A DNA stretch of 64,000 bases. Origin: Pigmentiphaga litoralis. GTDB taxonomy: Bacteria; Pseudomonadota; Gammaproteobacteria; Burkholderiales; Burkholderiaceae_B. Shown here one piece after another: positions 7,690-17,608 of the stretch. How positions within the stretch are numbered: position 1 is the first letter of the stretch; every line of letters begins with the position of its first letter. A program made the position numbers and the translations under genes. The notes under the pieces are model-generated. The model ran no database searches and was not told where the DNA came from. It was given only the letters and a program-made list of their open reading frames with translations. The stretch lies in NCBI RefSeq assembly GCF_014651835.1, contig NZ_BMXQ01000001.1, positions 2,184,801-2,248,800 of the forward strand, given 5' to 3'.

Positions 7690-9567
7690 GTGCGCCGTCC
7701 TTCCCTGCCGCTCGTGGGCGCCCTGCTGCTGGGCGCGCTCCACGGCCTGGCGTTCGCGCCCGTCCCCTTCCCTGCCTGGCTGCTGCCCTTCGTCCAGATT
7801 GCCGCGTTCGCGGGCCTCTGTGCGCTGACCTGGCGCGCCCCCAGCGTGCCGCGCGCCACCGTCCTGGGCTTCGTGTTCGGCATGGGGCACTTCGGCGTCG
7901 GCATCTCCTGGATCTACACCAGCCTGCATGTGTACGCCCACATGGCCGCGCCGCTGGCCGTCATGGGTGTCGTGCTGCTGTCGGCCTACCTGTCGATCTT
8001 TCCGGCAGCGGCGACGGCGTTTGCGCGCTGGGTCGCCAAGGCGCCTGGCGTGGCCGACGCGGCCCGTGATCGCACATCGGTTACGGCGGCTGCCGGCAAG
8101 CTGGTCCTGCCCCCTGCACGACTGCCTACCCGCTGGACGGCGCTGATCGCGGCCGTGTCCATGGCCACGGCCTGGACCGCGGCCGAATGGGTGCGCGGTG
8201 TCCTCTTCACGGGCTTTCCGTGGCTCAATGCGGGCTATGCGCATGTCGATGGTCCGTTGCAGGGCTGGGCGGCCCTGGCGGGCGTGTACGGGGTCGCGTT
8301 CCTGGCCACGCTGACCGCAGGCGGCATTGCCGCGTCGGTGCTGTGGTCGCGCGGGCCGCGCGCGGGCTCGGCATCCGCTGGACCGACGCCGCAGGCCACC
8401 GATGCTGCACTGGTGCTGACGCCCGGCCCCGACGCGTCGGCCACGGTGCCCTCGCCCGCCCTGCACGCCATCGATGCGCGGCGCGGCGCGGGCCTGCCGC
8501 TGGCGCTGGCCGTCCTGATCTGCGTGCTGGGCGCGGGCGCCGGGCAGATCTCGTGGGTGACGCCGCATGGCGACCCGATCACGGTGCGGCTGGTGCAGGC
8601 CAATATCCCGCTCGACGACAAATTCGATCCCGCCTTCATCTGGCAAGGCATGGATGCGCACCGCCGGCTGGCGGAAATGCCAACCGCCAATGGCCGCCCC
8701 ATCGACCTGACCCTGCTGCCGGAAACCGCCGTCCCCGTCTTCCAGGACCAGTTGACGCCGGCTGCGTGGGGCGAATGGGTGGGCAGCGCGGCCGCGGCCA
8801 AGAGCACCTTCGTGCTGGGCGTGGCCCTGCGCGACGTGCGGCCCGATCGCGAATACTTCTACAACGGCGTGGTGGAACTGGACGGCAACACGCCTGAAGA
8901 CGCCCTGGTTGCGGGCCGGCCCGGGCATCGCTACAGCAAGAACCACCTGGTGCCCTTCGGCGAGTTCGTGCCGCCGGGCTTCAAGTGGTTCGTCAACGCC
9001 ATGGTGATGCCGCTGGGCGACTTCGACCGGGGCGCGCCGCGACAGCGGCCGTTTGCGATCGCCGGCCAGCACATCGCCATGAACATCTGCTACGAAGACG
9101 TGTTCGGCGAAGAACTGCTGCCCGCCATCCGTCCGTGGAGCGGCGACGATGACGATGCCCCCAACCAGGCGCCCGATGACGACGCGGATCGGGAAGCCGG
9201 CGCCACCATCCTGGCCAACGTCAGCAACCTGGCGTGGTTCGGCGATTCGCTGGCCTTGCCGCAGCATCTGCAGATGTCGCGGATGCGGGTGCGCGAGACC
9301 GAACGGCCCATGCTGCGCGCGACCAACACGGGCATGACGGCGGTGATCGACGCCACCGGCAATGTGCAATCGCAACTGCGCCCGTTGACCGTTGGCGCGC
9401 TCGATGCGACCGTGCAGGGCACGACCGGACTCACCCCCTATGCGCGCACCGGCAACGCCCCGGTGCTGGGCGGGCTGCTTGCCCTGCTGGCGTTTTTCAC
9501 GTGGCACCGCAAGCGCCGCAAGGCGCCCGCCCAGACAAAGGCGGCGCGATCGGCGCGGCGCAGTTAA
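7690..9567 (+). CDS. lnt: apolipoprotein N-acyltransferase
   Basis: Lnt adds the third acyl chain to the N-terminal cysteine of lipoproteins in the inner membrane. An N-terminal block of hydrophobic segments is followed by a nitrilase-type domain. The catalytic triad is visible as E345 (LLPETAV), K417 ([13 protein letters not shown]) and C467 (MNICYEDVF). The GTG at 7690 was chosen because it directly precedes the first membrane segment and follows the corC stop by 10 bp. At 625 aa it is about 100 longer than most Lnt proteins. The extra length includes a Pro/Ala/Thr-rich segment in the membrane part and an Asp-rich insert after C467. Pal (37387) is one likely client. Confidence 0.95.
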   Translation: MRRPSLPLVGALLLGALHGLAFAPVPFPAWLLPFVQIAAFAGLCALTWRAPSVPRATVLGFVFGMGHFGVGISWIYTSLHVYAHMAAPLAVMGVVLLSAYLSIFPAAATAFARWVAKAPGVADAARDRTSVTAAAGKLVLPPARLPTRWTALIAAVSMATAWTAAEWVRGVLFTGFPWLNAGYAHVDGPLQGWAALAGVYGVAFLATLTAGGIAASVLWSRGPRAGSASAGPTPQATDAALVLTPGPDASATVPSPALHAIDARRGAGLPLALAVLICVLGAGAGQISWVTPHGDPITVRLVQANIPLDDKFDPAFIWQGMDAHRRLAEMPTANGRPIDLTLLPETAVPVFQDQLTPAAWGEWVGSAAAAKSTFVLGVALRDVRPDREYFYNGVVELDGNTPEDALVAGRPGHRYSKNHLVPFGEFVPPGFKWFVNAMVMPLGDFDRGAPRQRPFAIAGQHIAMNICYEDVFGEELLPAIRPWSGDDDDAPNQAPDDDADREAGATILANVSNLAWFGDSLALPQHLQMSRMRVRETERPMLRATNTGMTAVIDATGNVQSQLRPLTVGALDATVQGTTGLTPYARTGNAPVLGGLLALLAFFTWHRKRRKAPAQTKAARSARRS

Positions 9568-9656
9568 AATCCCCCCTTTCGTCCTGCAGTCCGCGCCCCG
9601 CCGGGCACGACTCGACGTACCCTCGGCAAGCAAGCGCCGAACTTACCGCGAACACC

Positions 9657-10553
9657 ATGCTGACATTTCAACAGATCATTCTTCGACTCCAGGAATACTG
9701 GGCCCAACAAGGCTGCGCGCTGCTGCAGCCGTACGACATGGAAGTCGGCGCGGGCACGTCCCATACCGCGACCTTCCTGCGTGCACTGGGTCCGGAGCCC
9801 TGGCGTGCGGCGTATGTGCAGCCATCGCGGCGGCCCAGCGACGGCCGGTATGGCGAGAACCCCAACCGCTTGCAGCACTACTACCAGTTCCAGGTCGTGC
9901 TCAAGCCGGCCCCCACCGACATCCTCGAGCTGTACATCGGCTCGCTCAAGGCGCTGGGCATCGATCCGCAGCAACATGACGTGCGCTTCGTGGAAGACGA
10001 CTGGGAAAACCCCACGCTGGGCGCCTGGGGCCTGGGCTGGGAAGTCTGGCTCAACGGCATGGAAGTCACGCAGTTCACGTACTTCCAGCAGGTCGGCGGC
10101 ATCGATTGCAAGCCCACCACTGGCGAGATCACCTACGGGATCGAACGCCTGGCCATGTATCTGCAGGGCGTCGAAAGCCTGTATGACCTCGTCTGGACCG
10201 ACAGCCCGCATGGCAAGCTGACCTACCGCGACGTCTACCACCAGAACGAAGTGGAACAGTCGACCTACAACTTCGAGCACTCGTCGCCCGATATCCTGTT
10301 CCAGCACTTTACCGATTACGAAACCCAGGCCAAGCACCTTGTCGAGGTGCCCCTGGCGTTGCCCGCCTACGAGATGGTCCTGAAAGCCGCCCACACATTC
10401 AACCTGCTGGATGCGCGCGGCGCGATCAGCGTCACCGAGCGCGCCGCCTATATCGGCCGCATCCGCAATCTGTCGCGCGCCGTTGCGCAGAGCTATTACG
10501 AGTCCCGCGAACGCCTGGGCTTCCCGATGCTGGCGCGCAAGGAGGCCGCATAA
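9657..10553 (+). CDS. glyQ: glycyl-tRNA synthetase alpha subunit
   Basis: This is the catalytic subunit of the bacterial alpha2beta2 glycyl-tRNA synthetase, a class II enzyme that activates glycine. The start [15 protein letters not shown] and the segment [20 protein letters not shown] are hallmarks of GlyQ. The product is 298 aa, the usual size. The ATG at 9657 begins the conserved sequence. The glyS start follows the stop codon with no gap. Confidence 0.97.
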   Translation: MLTFQQIILRLQEYWAQQGCALLQPYDMEVGAGTSHTATFLRALGPEPWRAAYVQPSRRPSDGRYGENPNRLQHYYQFQVVLKPAPTDILELYIGSLKALGIDPQQHDVRFVEDDWENPTLGAWGLGWEVWLNGMEVTQFTYFQQVGGIDCKPTTGEITYGIERLAMYLQGVESLYDLVWTDSPHGKLTYRDVYHQNEVEQSTYNFEHSSPDILFQHFTDYETQAKHLVEVPLALPAYEMVLKAAHTFNLLDARGAISVTERAAYIGRIRNLSRAVAQSYYESRERLGFPMLARKEAA

Positions 10554-12695
10554 ATGGCGCACGCTTCCCAGCCCCTGCTGATCGAACTGTTCACCGAAGA
10601 ACTGCCGCCCAAGGCGTTGAATCGCCTGGGTCATGCCTTTGCCGACGGCGTGGCGGCCGGCCTGTCCGCGCGCGGCCTGCTGGCCGAGGGCAATACCGTC
10701 ACGCCGTTTGCGTCGCCGCGCCGCCTGGCCGTGCGCCTGTCGGCCGTGCTGGCGCAGGGCGCCGATGCGGCCTTTGCCGAAAAGCTGATGCCCGCCAGCG
10801 TGGGCCTGACGGCCGACGGCAAGGCGTCCCCCGCACTGATGAAAAAACTCGCGGCCAAGGGTCTGCATGACCTGGATGTGTCGACCCTGGCGCGCGAGTC
10901 CGATGGCAAAAACGAAAACCTGGTGTATCGCGGCGTGGCGCCGGGCGCCGCCCTGACGGCCGTGCTGCAGGGCATTGTCGAAGAGGCGCTGGCCAAGCTG
11001 CCCATCCCGAAGGTCATGAGCTACCAGCTGGCCGATGGCGAAACCACCGTCAAGTTCGTGCGCCCGGCCCATGGCCTGGTCGCGCTGTATGGCAATGAGG
11101 TCGTCGACATCTCCATCCTGGGCCTGAAGTCGGGCCGCACCACCACCGGTCACCGCTTCCAGTCCAGCGGCCCGATTGAACTGCCGTCGGCCGACAGCTA
11201 CGAAGACAAGCTGGCCGGACAGGGCCGCGTGATCGCTGCGTTCGACGCGCGGCGCGGCAACATCGAAGAGCAGCTGCGGGGTCATGCCGCGCGACTGAAC
11301 GCGTCGCTGGGTGACGAAAGCGACGTGGGCCCGCTGCTGGACGAGGTGAACGCGCTGGTCGAATACCCCACCGTGTACGTGGGCGAGTTCGAGCCGGAAT
11401 TCCTGGCCGTCCCGCAGGAATGCCTGATCCTGACGATGCGCCTGAACCAGAAGTACTTTCCGCTATTCGAAGCCGACGGCAGAAAGCTGACCAACCGTTT
11501 CCTGATTGTCAGCAACATGGCGCTGACTGATCCGGCCAACATCGTGGATGGCAATCAGCGGGTGGTGCGTCCGCGCCTGGCCGATGCCCGCTTCTTCTTC
11601 GAAACCGATAAAAAGACGTCGCTGGCCTCGCGGGTCGATCAGCTCGGCACCATCGTTTATCACAACAAGCTGGGCTCGCAACTGGACCGCGTCCAGCGCG
11701 TGCGTCAGCTGGCGTCGTGGGTGGCCGAACGCATTGGCGCCGACCCCAGGCTGGCGGACCGCGCGGCGCTGCTGGCCAAGACCGATCTGGTCACCGGCAT
11801 GGTGGGCGAATTCCCGGAACTGCAGGGCCTGATGGGGTCCTACTATGCCGTGGCCGATGGCGAAGATCCGGCGGTCGTGGCTGCCATTCGCGACCAATAC
11901 CGCATTCGTTTCGATGACGCGGTGGAAGACGAAACGGCCGTGGCCGCGGCGCTGTTCATTGCCGACCGCGCCGAGACCCTGGTCGGCATCTGGAGCATCG
12001 GCCTCGTGCCCACCGGCGACAAGGACCCCTTCGGTCTGCGCCGCGCGGCGCTTGGCCTGATCAGCGCCTTTGAACAGCTGGCGGCAGGCGATCGCCTGGG
12101 CGCCGGCGGCGAACCACTCACGCTCGACCTGCTGCTGGAACGCGCGGCCGCCACCTTCGGCACGTCGGCCGCTTCGGTCATCGTGACCGAAGTGCGCGCC
12201 TTCGTGTTCGAACGGTACCGCAACCTGCTGGCCGCCACGTACGACCGGTCGGCAGTGGATGCCGTGATCGCCGTGACGCCGCCGCTGGAAGAAGTGCCGG
12301 CCCGCGTGCGCGCGGTGGTCGAATTCGGCGCGCTGCCCGAAGCCGCCAGCCTGGCGGCCGCGAACAAGCGGATCGGCAACATCCTGAAGAAGAACGAAGG
12401 CGAAGGAAAGATCGGCAAGGTCGACCCGGCACGTCTGGTGGACCCGGCTGAACAGGCTCTGGCCGCCACCGTGGAACGCCTGCGGCCCGAAGCCGAATCG
12501 CGTTTTGCGGCCGGCGATTTTTCGGGCGCGCTGACGGTGCTGTCGGAAGCGCGCGGTCCGGTCGACGCGTTTTTTGCGGACGTGATGGTGATGGCGGAAG
12601 ACCCGGCGCTGCGCGCCAACCGGCTGGCGCTGCTGGCTGATCTTCACGGGGTGATGAACCGCGTGGCTGACCTTTCCCGTCTGGCGGCCGCGTGA
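10554..12695 (+). CDS. glyS: glycyl-tRNA synthetase beta subunit
   Basis: The 713-aa beta subunit is needed for tRNA binding and activity with GlyQ. The N-terminus has [18 protein letters not shown] and the centre has [23 protein letters not shown]-like family sequence. The C-terminal part carries the anticodon-binding DALR-like helical region. It abuts glyQ, and its stop overlaps the GTG of gmhB (GTGA), pointing to one transcript. Confidence 0.97.
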   Translation: [713 protein letters not shown]

Positions 12696-13321
12696 TCAAG
12701 CCCGTCTCCAACAAGCCAGCCGGCAAGCCCACGGGCAAGACCGGCGCGAGCAGCGGCATGCCGCGCAACCGGCTGATCATCCTCGATCGCGACGGGGTCA
12801 TCAACCAGGACAGCGCCGAGTTCGTGAAGTCGCCCGACGAATGGATTCCGCTGCCGGGTGCGCTCGAGGCCATCGCGCGCATGAACCAGGCCGGCTATCG
12901 GGTGGTGATCGCCAGCAACCAGTCGGGCCTGGGCCGCGGGTTGTTCGACGCTGCCACGCTCAACGCCATCCACATCAAGCTCAAGACGCAGCTTGCCAAG
13001 GTGGGCGGCACGGTGGATGCGATCTTCATCTGCCCGCATGCTCCCGACGACGAATGCGATTGCCGCAAGCCGTTGCCGGGCCTGTTCTATTCGATCGCGC
13101 AGCGCTTCGACATCGACCTGGCCGGGCTGCCCGCCGTGGGCGATTCGGCACGGGATCTGCAGGCCGCCTACACGGCCGGCTGCACCCCGTGGCTGGTGCT
13201 GACGGGAAATGGACTCAAGACCCAGGCGCAGGGCAACCTGCCCCCCACCACCGTGGTCTGGGAATCGCTGACGGCAGTGGCCGAGGCGCTGGAAACCGCC
13301 AACCTGGCGGAGGAACACTGA
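12692..13321 (+). CDS. gmhB: D-glycero-beta-D-manno-heptose-1,7-bisphosphate 7-phosphatase
   Basis: This HAD-superfamily phosphatase removes the 7-phosphate in ADP-heptose synthesis for the LPS inner core. The nucleophile motif LDRDGVIN is near residue 31 and the structural zinc ligands lie in CPHAPDDECDCRKP. VGDSARDLQAA gives the third HAD motif. The GTG at 12692 overlaps the glyS stop and yields 209 aa. An alternative ATG at 12758 would remove a 22-residue basic tail and give a more typical 187 aa; the choice is open. Confidence 0.92.
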   Translation: MIKPVSNKPAGKPTGKTGASSGMPRNRLIILDRDGVINQDSAEFVKSPDEWIPLPGALEAIARMNQAGYRVVIASNQSGLGRGLFDAATLNAIHIKLKTQLAKVGGTVDAIFICPHAPDDECDCRKPLPGLFYSIAQRFDIDLAGLPAVGDSARDLQAAYTAGCTPWLVLTGNGLKTQAQGNLPPTTVVWESLTAVAEALETANLAEEH

Positions 13322-13322
13322 T

Positions 13323-14078
13323 ATGGCGTGGTTACGCTCGGCGTTGTACGCGGTTTTCCTGCTGGTCACCGTCATTCCCTTTGCCCTGGGCAGTGTGCTC
13401 TGGTCTCCCCTGCCGCTGTCGTGGCGCTACCGGCTGACGGTCGGCTGGCCGCGGCTGGCCGTCTGGGGCGCACGTTTCATCGTCGGCATCCGCTGGCAGA
13501 TCAAGGGCTGGGAAAACCTGCCCGACAAGCCCGTGGTCATCCTGTCCAAGCACCAGTCGGCCTGGGAAACCATGTTCCTGATCGCATGGATGCCACGCGA
13601 ACTGTGCTTCGTCTACAAGCGCGAACTGCACTGGGTGCCGTTCTTCGGCTGGGGCCTGGCGCTGCTGAAGATGATCTCCATCAACCGCAAGAAAGGCAGT
13701 GATTCATTCGAGCAGGTCGTGGCCCAAGGGCGTGAAAAACTCGCGGCTGGCCGCTGGATGATCATGTTCCCCGAAGGCACCCGCATTGCTCCGGGCAAGG
13801 CCGGCAAGTACAAGAGCGGCGGCGCCCGAGTGGCCGTGCGAACCGGCGCCTGGGTGGTGCCGATCGCCCACAACGCCGGCGAATGCTGGCCGCGCAACGC
13901 CTTCGTCAAACGCCCCGGCGTGATCACGGTGTCGATCGGCCCGGCCATCAATTCCGAAGGCCTGACGGCCGACGCATTGAACCGCCAGGTCGAAGCCTGG
14001 ATCGAAGGCGAAATGCGCGTCCTCAACCCCGAGCGCTACAAGGATGGTCGCCCGTCCGAGCGCCCGTCGCCCCGGTAA
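13323..14078 (+). CDS. plsC: 1-acyl-sn-glycerol-3-phosphate acyltransferase
   Basis: This inner-membrane acyltransferase makes phosphatidic acid from lysophosphatidic acid. A hydrophobic N-terminal helix is followed by the acceptor motifs KHQSAWET and FPEGTR. The first motif is H-x4-E rather than the textbook H-x4-D, which marks a PlsC subgroup. The product is 251 aa. It begins 1 nt after gmhB and is probably co-transcribed with it. Confidence 0.9.
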   Translation: MAWLRSALYAVFLLVTVIPFALGSVLWSPLPLSWRYRLTVGWPRLAVWGARFIVGIRWQIKGWENLPDKPVVILSKHQSAWETMFLIAWMPRELCFVYKRELHWVPFFGWGLALLKMISINRKKGSDSFEQVVAQGREKLAAGRWMIMFPEGTRIAPGKAGKYKSGGARVAVRTGAWVVPIAHNAGECWPRNAFVKRPGVITVSIGPAINSEGLTADALNRQVEAWIEGEMRVLNPERYKDGRPSERPSPR

Positions 14079-14092
14079 TCCTGTCGCTGCGT

Positions 14093-15055
14093 ATGGCCGG
14101 CCCCCGTCTCTCCGACTCCGTGTGTCCTGTCCCGTCCCGCCCGCGTGCCCGTCCCGCGTGCGTGGCGGCGGCTGCACGCGCGCCGCGAGGTGAACGTGCG
14201 GGGGCAGACCCGCAGCCGCAGCTCGAACTGCTGCTGAACCCGCCCTCCCCCACCCCCGTGGCCTCGACGCCGCCGGTCGCGCCGCCCGATCCGGCCGTGC
14301 AACTGCCGCCCGGCGCACGGTGGCGCGAGGTGACCGCCGACGGCCAGGTGATCCGCTTCGTGCTGCAACGCTCGCGCCGCCGCAGCATCGGCTTCGTGAT
14401 CGGTGACGATGGCCTGCGGGTCACGGCGCCCCGTTGGGTGGTGCTGGCCGATATCGACACGGCCGTACTGGAAAAATCGCGCTGGATCCTGTCCAAGCTC
14501 AACGACTGGCAAAACCGCAAGGAACGCCTGGCGCTGAACCAGACCAAATGGGAAGACGGCGGCGAACTGCCCTACCTGGGCAAACGCATCACCATCCGGC
14601 TGGACGCCCATCGCAGCCTGCTGCTGGAAGGCGACGGGCTTGCGCCGCAAGATGGCGACGTGCTGTGGCTGCCGCTGCCGCACGATGCCGGCGCCGCGCG
14701 GGTGCGCGACTCGGTCCAGGCGTGGCTGCAATCGCGGGCCCGCGCGATCTTTGACGTGCGCCTGAAGGACTTCCTGGATCGCACCGGCCTGACCATCAAT
14801 CGATGGAGCCTGTCATCGGCCGCGACCCGCTGGGGGTCCTGCACCAGCGCAGGCAACATCCGGCTGAACTGGCGCCTGATCCACTTCCCCATGAACGTGA
14901 TCGACTATGTGATCGCGCATGAACTCGCGCACCTGCGCGAAATGAACCACAGCGCCGACTTCTGGGCCGAAGTCGGCCACCTGCTTCCGGGCTTCGAAAG
15001 CGCGCGGGAAGCTCTGCGCCGCCACGACCCGACCAGCCTGCCGCAATTCGTCTAG
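14093..15055 (+). CDS. YgjP-like zinc metallopeptidase (DUF45/M48-related)
   Basis: The C-terminal two thirds match the YgjP/DUF45 family: a beta-rich segment with SRRRSIGFVIGDDGLRVTAP and then the zinc motif HELAHLREMNHSADFW (HExxH plus a downstream histidine). WSLSSAATRWGSC precedes it, as expected. The first 75 or so residues are a Pro/Arg/Ala-rich leader with no clear domain. The ATG at 14093 gives 320 aa. The substrate is unknown; some relatives are proposed to act in proteostasis. Confidence 0.83.
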   Translation: MAGPRLSDSVCPVPSRPRARPACVAAAARAPRGERAGADPQPQLELLLNPPSPTPVASTPPVAPPDPAVQLPPGARWREVTADGQVIRFVLQRSRRRSIGFVIGDDGLRVTAPRWVVLADIDTAVLEKSRWILSKLNDWQNRKERLALNQTKWEDGGELPYLGKRITIRLDAHRSLLLEGDGLAPQDGDVLWLPLPHDAGAARVRDSVQAWLQSRARAIFDVRLKDFLDRTGLTINRWSLSSAATRWGSCTSAGNIRLNWRLIHFPMNVIDYVIAHELAHLREMNHSADFWAEVGHLLPGFESAREALRRHDPTSLPQFV

Positions 15056-15085
15056 CGGCCGGCGTTTTCATCCAAGGACACTTCC

Positions 15086-15490
15086 ATGCGACTTCTCCAC
15101 ACCATGCTGCGCGTCGGCGACATGCAGCGTTCCATCGACTTCTACACCAACGTGCTGGGCATGCGCCTGCTGCGCAAGAGCGACTATCCCGACGGCAAAT
15201 TCACGCTGGCCTTCGTCGGCTACCAGGACGAGAAAGACGGCGCCGTGCTGGAACTGACCCACAACTGGGACACGTCGTCGTACGAATTGGGCACTGCCTA
15301 CGGCCACATCGCGCTCGAAGTCGAGAACGCAGCCGGAACCTGTGACAAGGTGCGCGAACTGGGCGGCAAGGTGGTTCGCGAAGCCGGCCCCATGAAGCAC
15401 GGCACCACCGTCATCGCGTTCGTCGAAGATCCGGACGGCTACAAGATCGAGTTCATCGAGCGCGGCTCGCGCAAGGGCGCCAGCGACTGA
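15086..15490 (+). CDS. gloA: lactoylglutathione lyase (glyoxalase I)
   Basis: Glyoxalase I isomerises the methylglyoxal-glutathione hemithioacetal to S-lactoylglutathione. The 134-aa protein has both beta-alpha-beta-beta-beta repeats. Metal ligands fit the Ni/Co-type short form: H5 (LLHTML), a glutamate in VLELTHNW, a histidine in YGHIALEV and a glutamate in KIEFIE. AAGGACA precedes the ATG at 15086. A strong terminator follows, closing the long operon. Confidence 0.96.
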   Translation: MRLLHTMLRVGDMQRSIDFYTNVLGMRLLRKSDYPDGKFTLAFVGYQDEKDGAVLELTHNWDTSSYELGTAYGHIALEVENAAGTCDKVRELGGKVVREAGPMKHGTTVIAFVEDPDGYKIEFIERGSRKGASD

Positions 15491-15506
15491 TCGCTGCGTG
15501 CACCGC

Positions 15507-15541
15507 AGGCGCCGGGTAGCCTGCCTCGGCGCCTTTTTTTC
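15507..15541 (+). terminator. intrinsic terminator after gloA
   Basis: AGGCGCCG (15507-15514) and CGGCGCCT (15527-15534) pair perfectly, followed by a run of T residues. It lies 16 bp beyond the gloA stop. Confidence 0.92.
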
Positions 15542-15591
15542 ATCTTTCCTGCCCGCCGCGCGTCGCGGCGTGACGCCACGACGGGCCTTTC

Positions 15592-16821
15592 ATGCTCAAC
15601 AAACTCTGGTTCGGATTCTTCCTGACCGCGGCGCTGGCGGCCTTTGGGCGCTGGGCCATTGCCGGCGACCCGTCGGTGTTTCCCGCCATGGTGAGCAGCC
15701 TGTTCGCCATGGCCAAGCTGTCGGTGGAAGTCATGGTGCTGCTGTTCGGCACCATTACGTTGTGGCTGGGCTTCTTGCGGATTGCCGAGCAGGCGGGCCT
15801 GGTGGATGCGGTGGCGCGGGTGCTGGGCCCCTTGTTCGCGCGGCTGATGCCGGACGTGCCGCGGGGCCATCCGTCGATCGGCCTGATCACGCTCAACTTT
15901 GCCGCCAATGCGCTGGGGCTGGACAACGCCGCCACGCCCATCGGCCTGCGGGCCATGAAGTCGCTGCAGACCCTGAACCCCAGCACCACCACCGCGAGCA
16001 ATGCGCAGATATTTTTCCTGGTGCTGAATGCGTCCTCGCTGACCCTGATCCCCGTCACCATCTTCATGTACCGCGCGCAGCAAGGCGCGTCGGACCCCAC
16101 CTTGGTCTTTTTGCCGATTCTGCTGGCCACCAGCGCGTCAACCCTGGCCGGCTTCATCAGCGTGGCGCTGATGCAGCGGATCAAGCTGTGGGACCCGGTG
16201 GTCATGGCGTGGATAGGCTCGTCGGTGTTGCTGCTGGGTGGCTTCATGGCGCTGCTGGCGACGCTGTCGGTCACGGCCCTGAGCGCGCTGTCGTCCCTGC
16301 TGGGCAACGTGACTCTGTTTGGCCTGATCCTGCTGTTCCTGATCGCAGGCGCCATCAAGAAGGTGCCGGTGTACGAAAGCTTCATCGACGGGGCCAAGGA
16401 AGGCTTCGATGTCACCAAGAGCCTGTTGCCCTATCTGGTGGCCATGTTGTGCGCGGTGGGGGTCTTGCGGGCGTCCGGCGCGCTGGATATTGCGCTGGAT
16501 GGGCTGCGGTGGCTGGTGAGCGCCGTGGGGTTGGACACCCGCTTTGTCGACGCCATGCCCACGGCGCTGGTCAAGCCATTTTCGGGCAGTGCAGCCCGGG
16601 CCATGATGATCGAGACCATGCAGAATTTTGGCGTGGACAGCTTTCCTGCGCTGGTTGCCGCAACGGTGCAAGGCAGTACGGAAACCACCTTCTATGTGCT
16701 GGCGGTGTACTTCGGCGCCATCGGCATCCAGCGCACCCGCCACGCGGTCAGCTGCGCGCTGACTGCGGACCTCGCGGGCGTGGTGGCGTCAGTGCTGGTG
16801 TGCTATTGGTTCTTTGGGTGA
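15592..16821 (+). CDS. nucleoside-recognition (Gate) domain membrane protein, SpmA-SpmB fusion type
   Basis: The 409-aa polytopic protein has two Gate domains in tandem. One matches SpmA (ITLNFAANALGLDNAATPIGLRAM) and one matches SpmB (LVKPFSGSAARAMMIETM, STETTFYVLAVYFGA). Spore-former SpmA and SpmB are separate proteins. In proteobacteria the fused form is an inner-membrane protein of unknown substrate. It stands alone between the gloA terminator and the convergent rsmA. Confidence 0.85.
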   Translation: MLNKLWFGFFLTAALAAFGRWAIAGDPSVFPAMVSSLFAMAKLSVEVMVLLFGTITLWLGFLRIAEQAGLVDAVARVLGPLFARLMPDVPRGHPSIGLITLNFAANALGLDNAATPIGLRAMKSLQTLNPSTTTASNAQIFFLVLNASSLTLIPVTIFMYRAQQGASDPTLVFLPILLATSASTLAGFISVALMQRIKLWDPVVMAWIGSSVLLLGGFMALLATLSVTALSALSSLLGNVTLFGLILLFLIAGAIKKVPVYESFIDGAKEGFDVTKSLLPYLVAMLCAVGVLRASGALDIALDGLRWLVSAVGLDTRFVDAMPTALVKPFSGSAARAMMIETMQNFGVDSFPALVAATVQGSTETTFYVLAVYFGAIGIQRTRHAVSCALTADLAGVVASVLVCYWFFG

Positions 16822-16828
16822 CGCGGGC

Positions 16829-17608
16829 TCAGACCACGCCGGCCTTGTGCAGGACGTCGGAGAGCGCAATGAACTGCGCCACCGAGAGTTCTTCGGCGCG
16901 TGAACTGTCTGCAATGCCAAGCTCGTCCCAAGGCACCAGCGCGGCCCATTCGCCCAACCCCCGCCGCAGCATCTTGCGGCGCTGGGCAAACGACTTCTGC
17001 ACCGTCAACGACAGCGCGTCGTCACTGACCGGACGTGGACGATCCTGCGGCAGCGGGATCATGCGGACCACCGCCGACACCACGCGCGGCGGCGGGTCGA
17101 ACGCTTCCGGCGGCACGTCGAACAGCTTTTCCATGTCGTAGCGCGACTGGAGCATGACCGACAGGCGGCCATAGTCCGAATCGCCAGGCTGCGCGACCAT
17201 ACGATCGATCACTTCCCGCTGCAGCATGAAGTGCTGGTCGAACACCTGGTCCGCAAAGGGCATCAGGTGGAACAGCAACGGGCTGGAAATGTTGTAGGGC
17301 AGGTTGCCGACGATACGCAGGCGGTCGCCAAACTGCGCAAAATCCACCGTCAGCACGTCGGCCTCGGTCACCAGCAGCCGTTCTTCGGGGTGCTGCTTGC
17401 GCAGCCGGGCGGCCAGGTCACGATCGATTTCGATGACCTGCAGGCGGTCCAGCTTTTCCAGCAGGGGCTTGGTCAGCGCAGACAGGCCAGGGCCGATCTC
17501 GACCACGTTATCGGTGCGGCGCAGCGCCGCCGCGCGCACGATGGCGTCGGGAATGCTGGCATCGATCAAAAAGTGCTGGCCAAAGCGCTTGCGCGCCTGG
17601 TGCTTCAC
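16829..17608 (-). CDS. rsmA: 16S rRNA dimethyladenosine transferase
   Basis: RsmA (KsgA) dimethylates A1518 and A1519 of 16S rRNA. The SAM-binding motif is [11 protein letters not shown] near residue 37 and the catalytic motif is NLPYNIS. The start [14 protein letters not shown] is typical. The product is 259 aa. It overlaps the 3' end of pdxA by 4 bp and is the last gene of the lptD-surA-pdxA-rsmA operon. Confidence 0.97.
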   Translation of the reverse strand: MKHQARKRFGQHFLIDASIPDAIVRAAALRRTDNVVEIGPGLSALTKPLLEKLDRLQVIEIDRDLAARLRKQHPEERLLVTEADVLTVDFAQFGDRLRIVGNLPYNISSPLLFHLMPFADQVFDQHFMLQREVIDRMVAQPGDSDYGRLSVMLQSRYDMEKLFDVPPEAFDPPPRVVSAVVRMIPLPQDRPRPVSDDALSLTVQKSFAQRRKMLRRGLGEWAALVPWDELGIADSSRAEELSVAQFIALSDVLHKAGVV

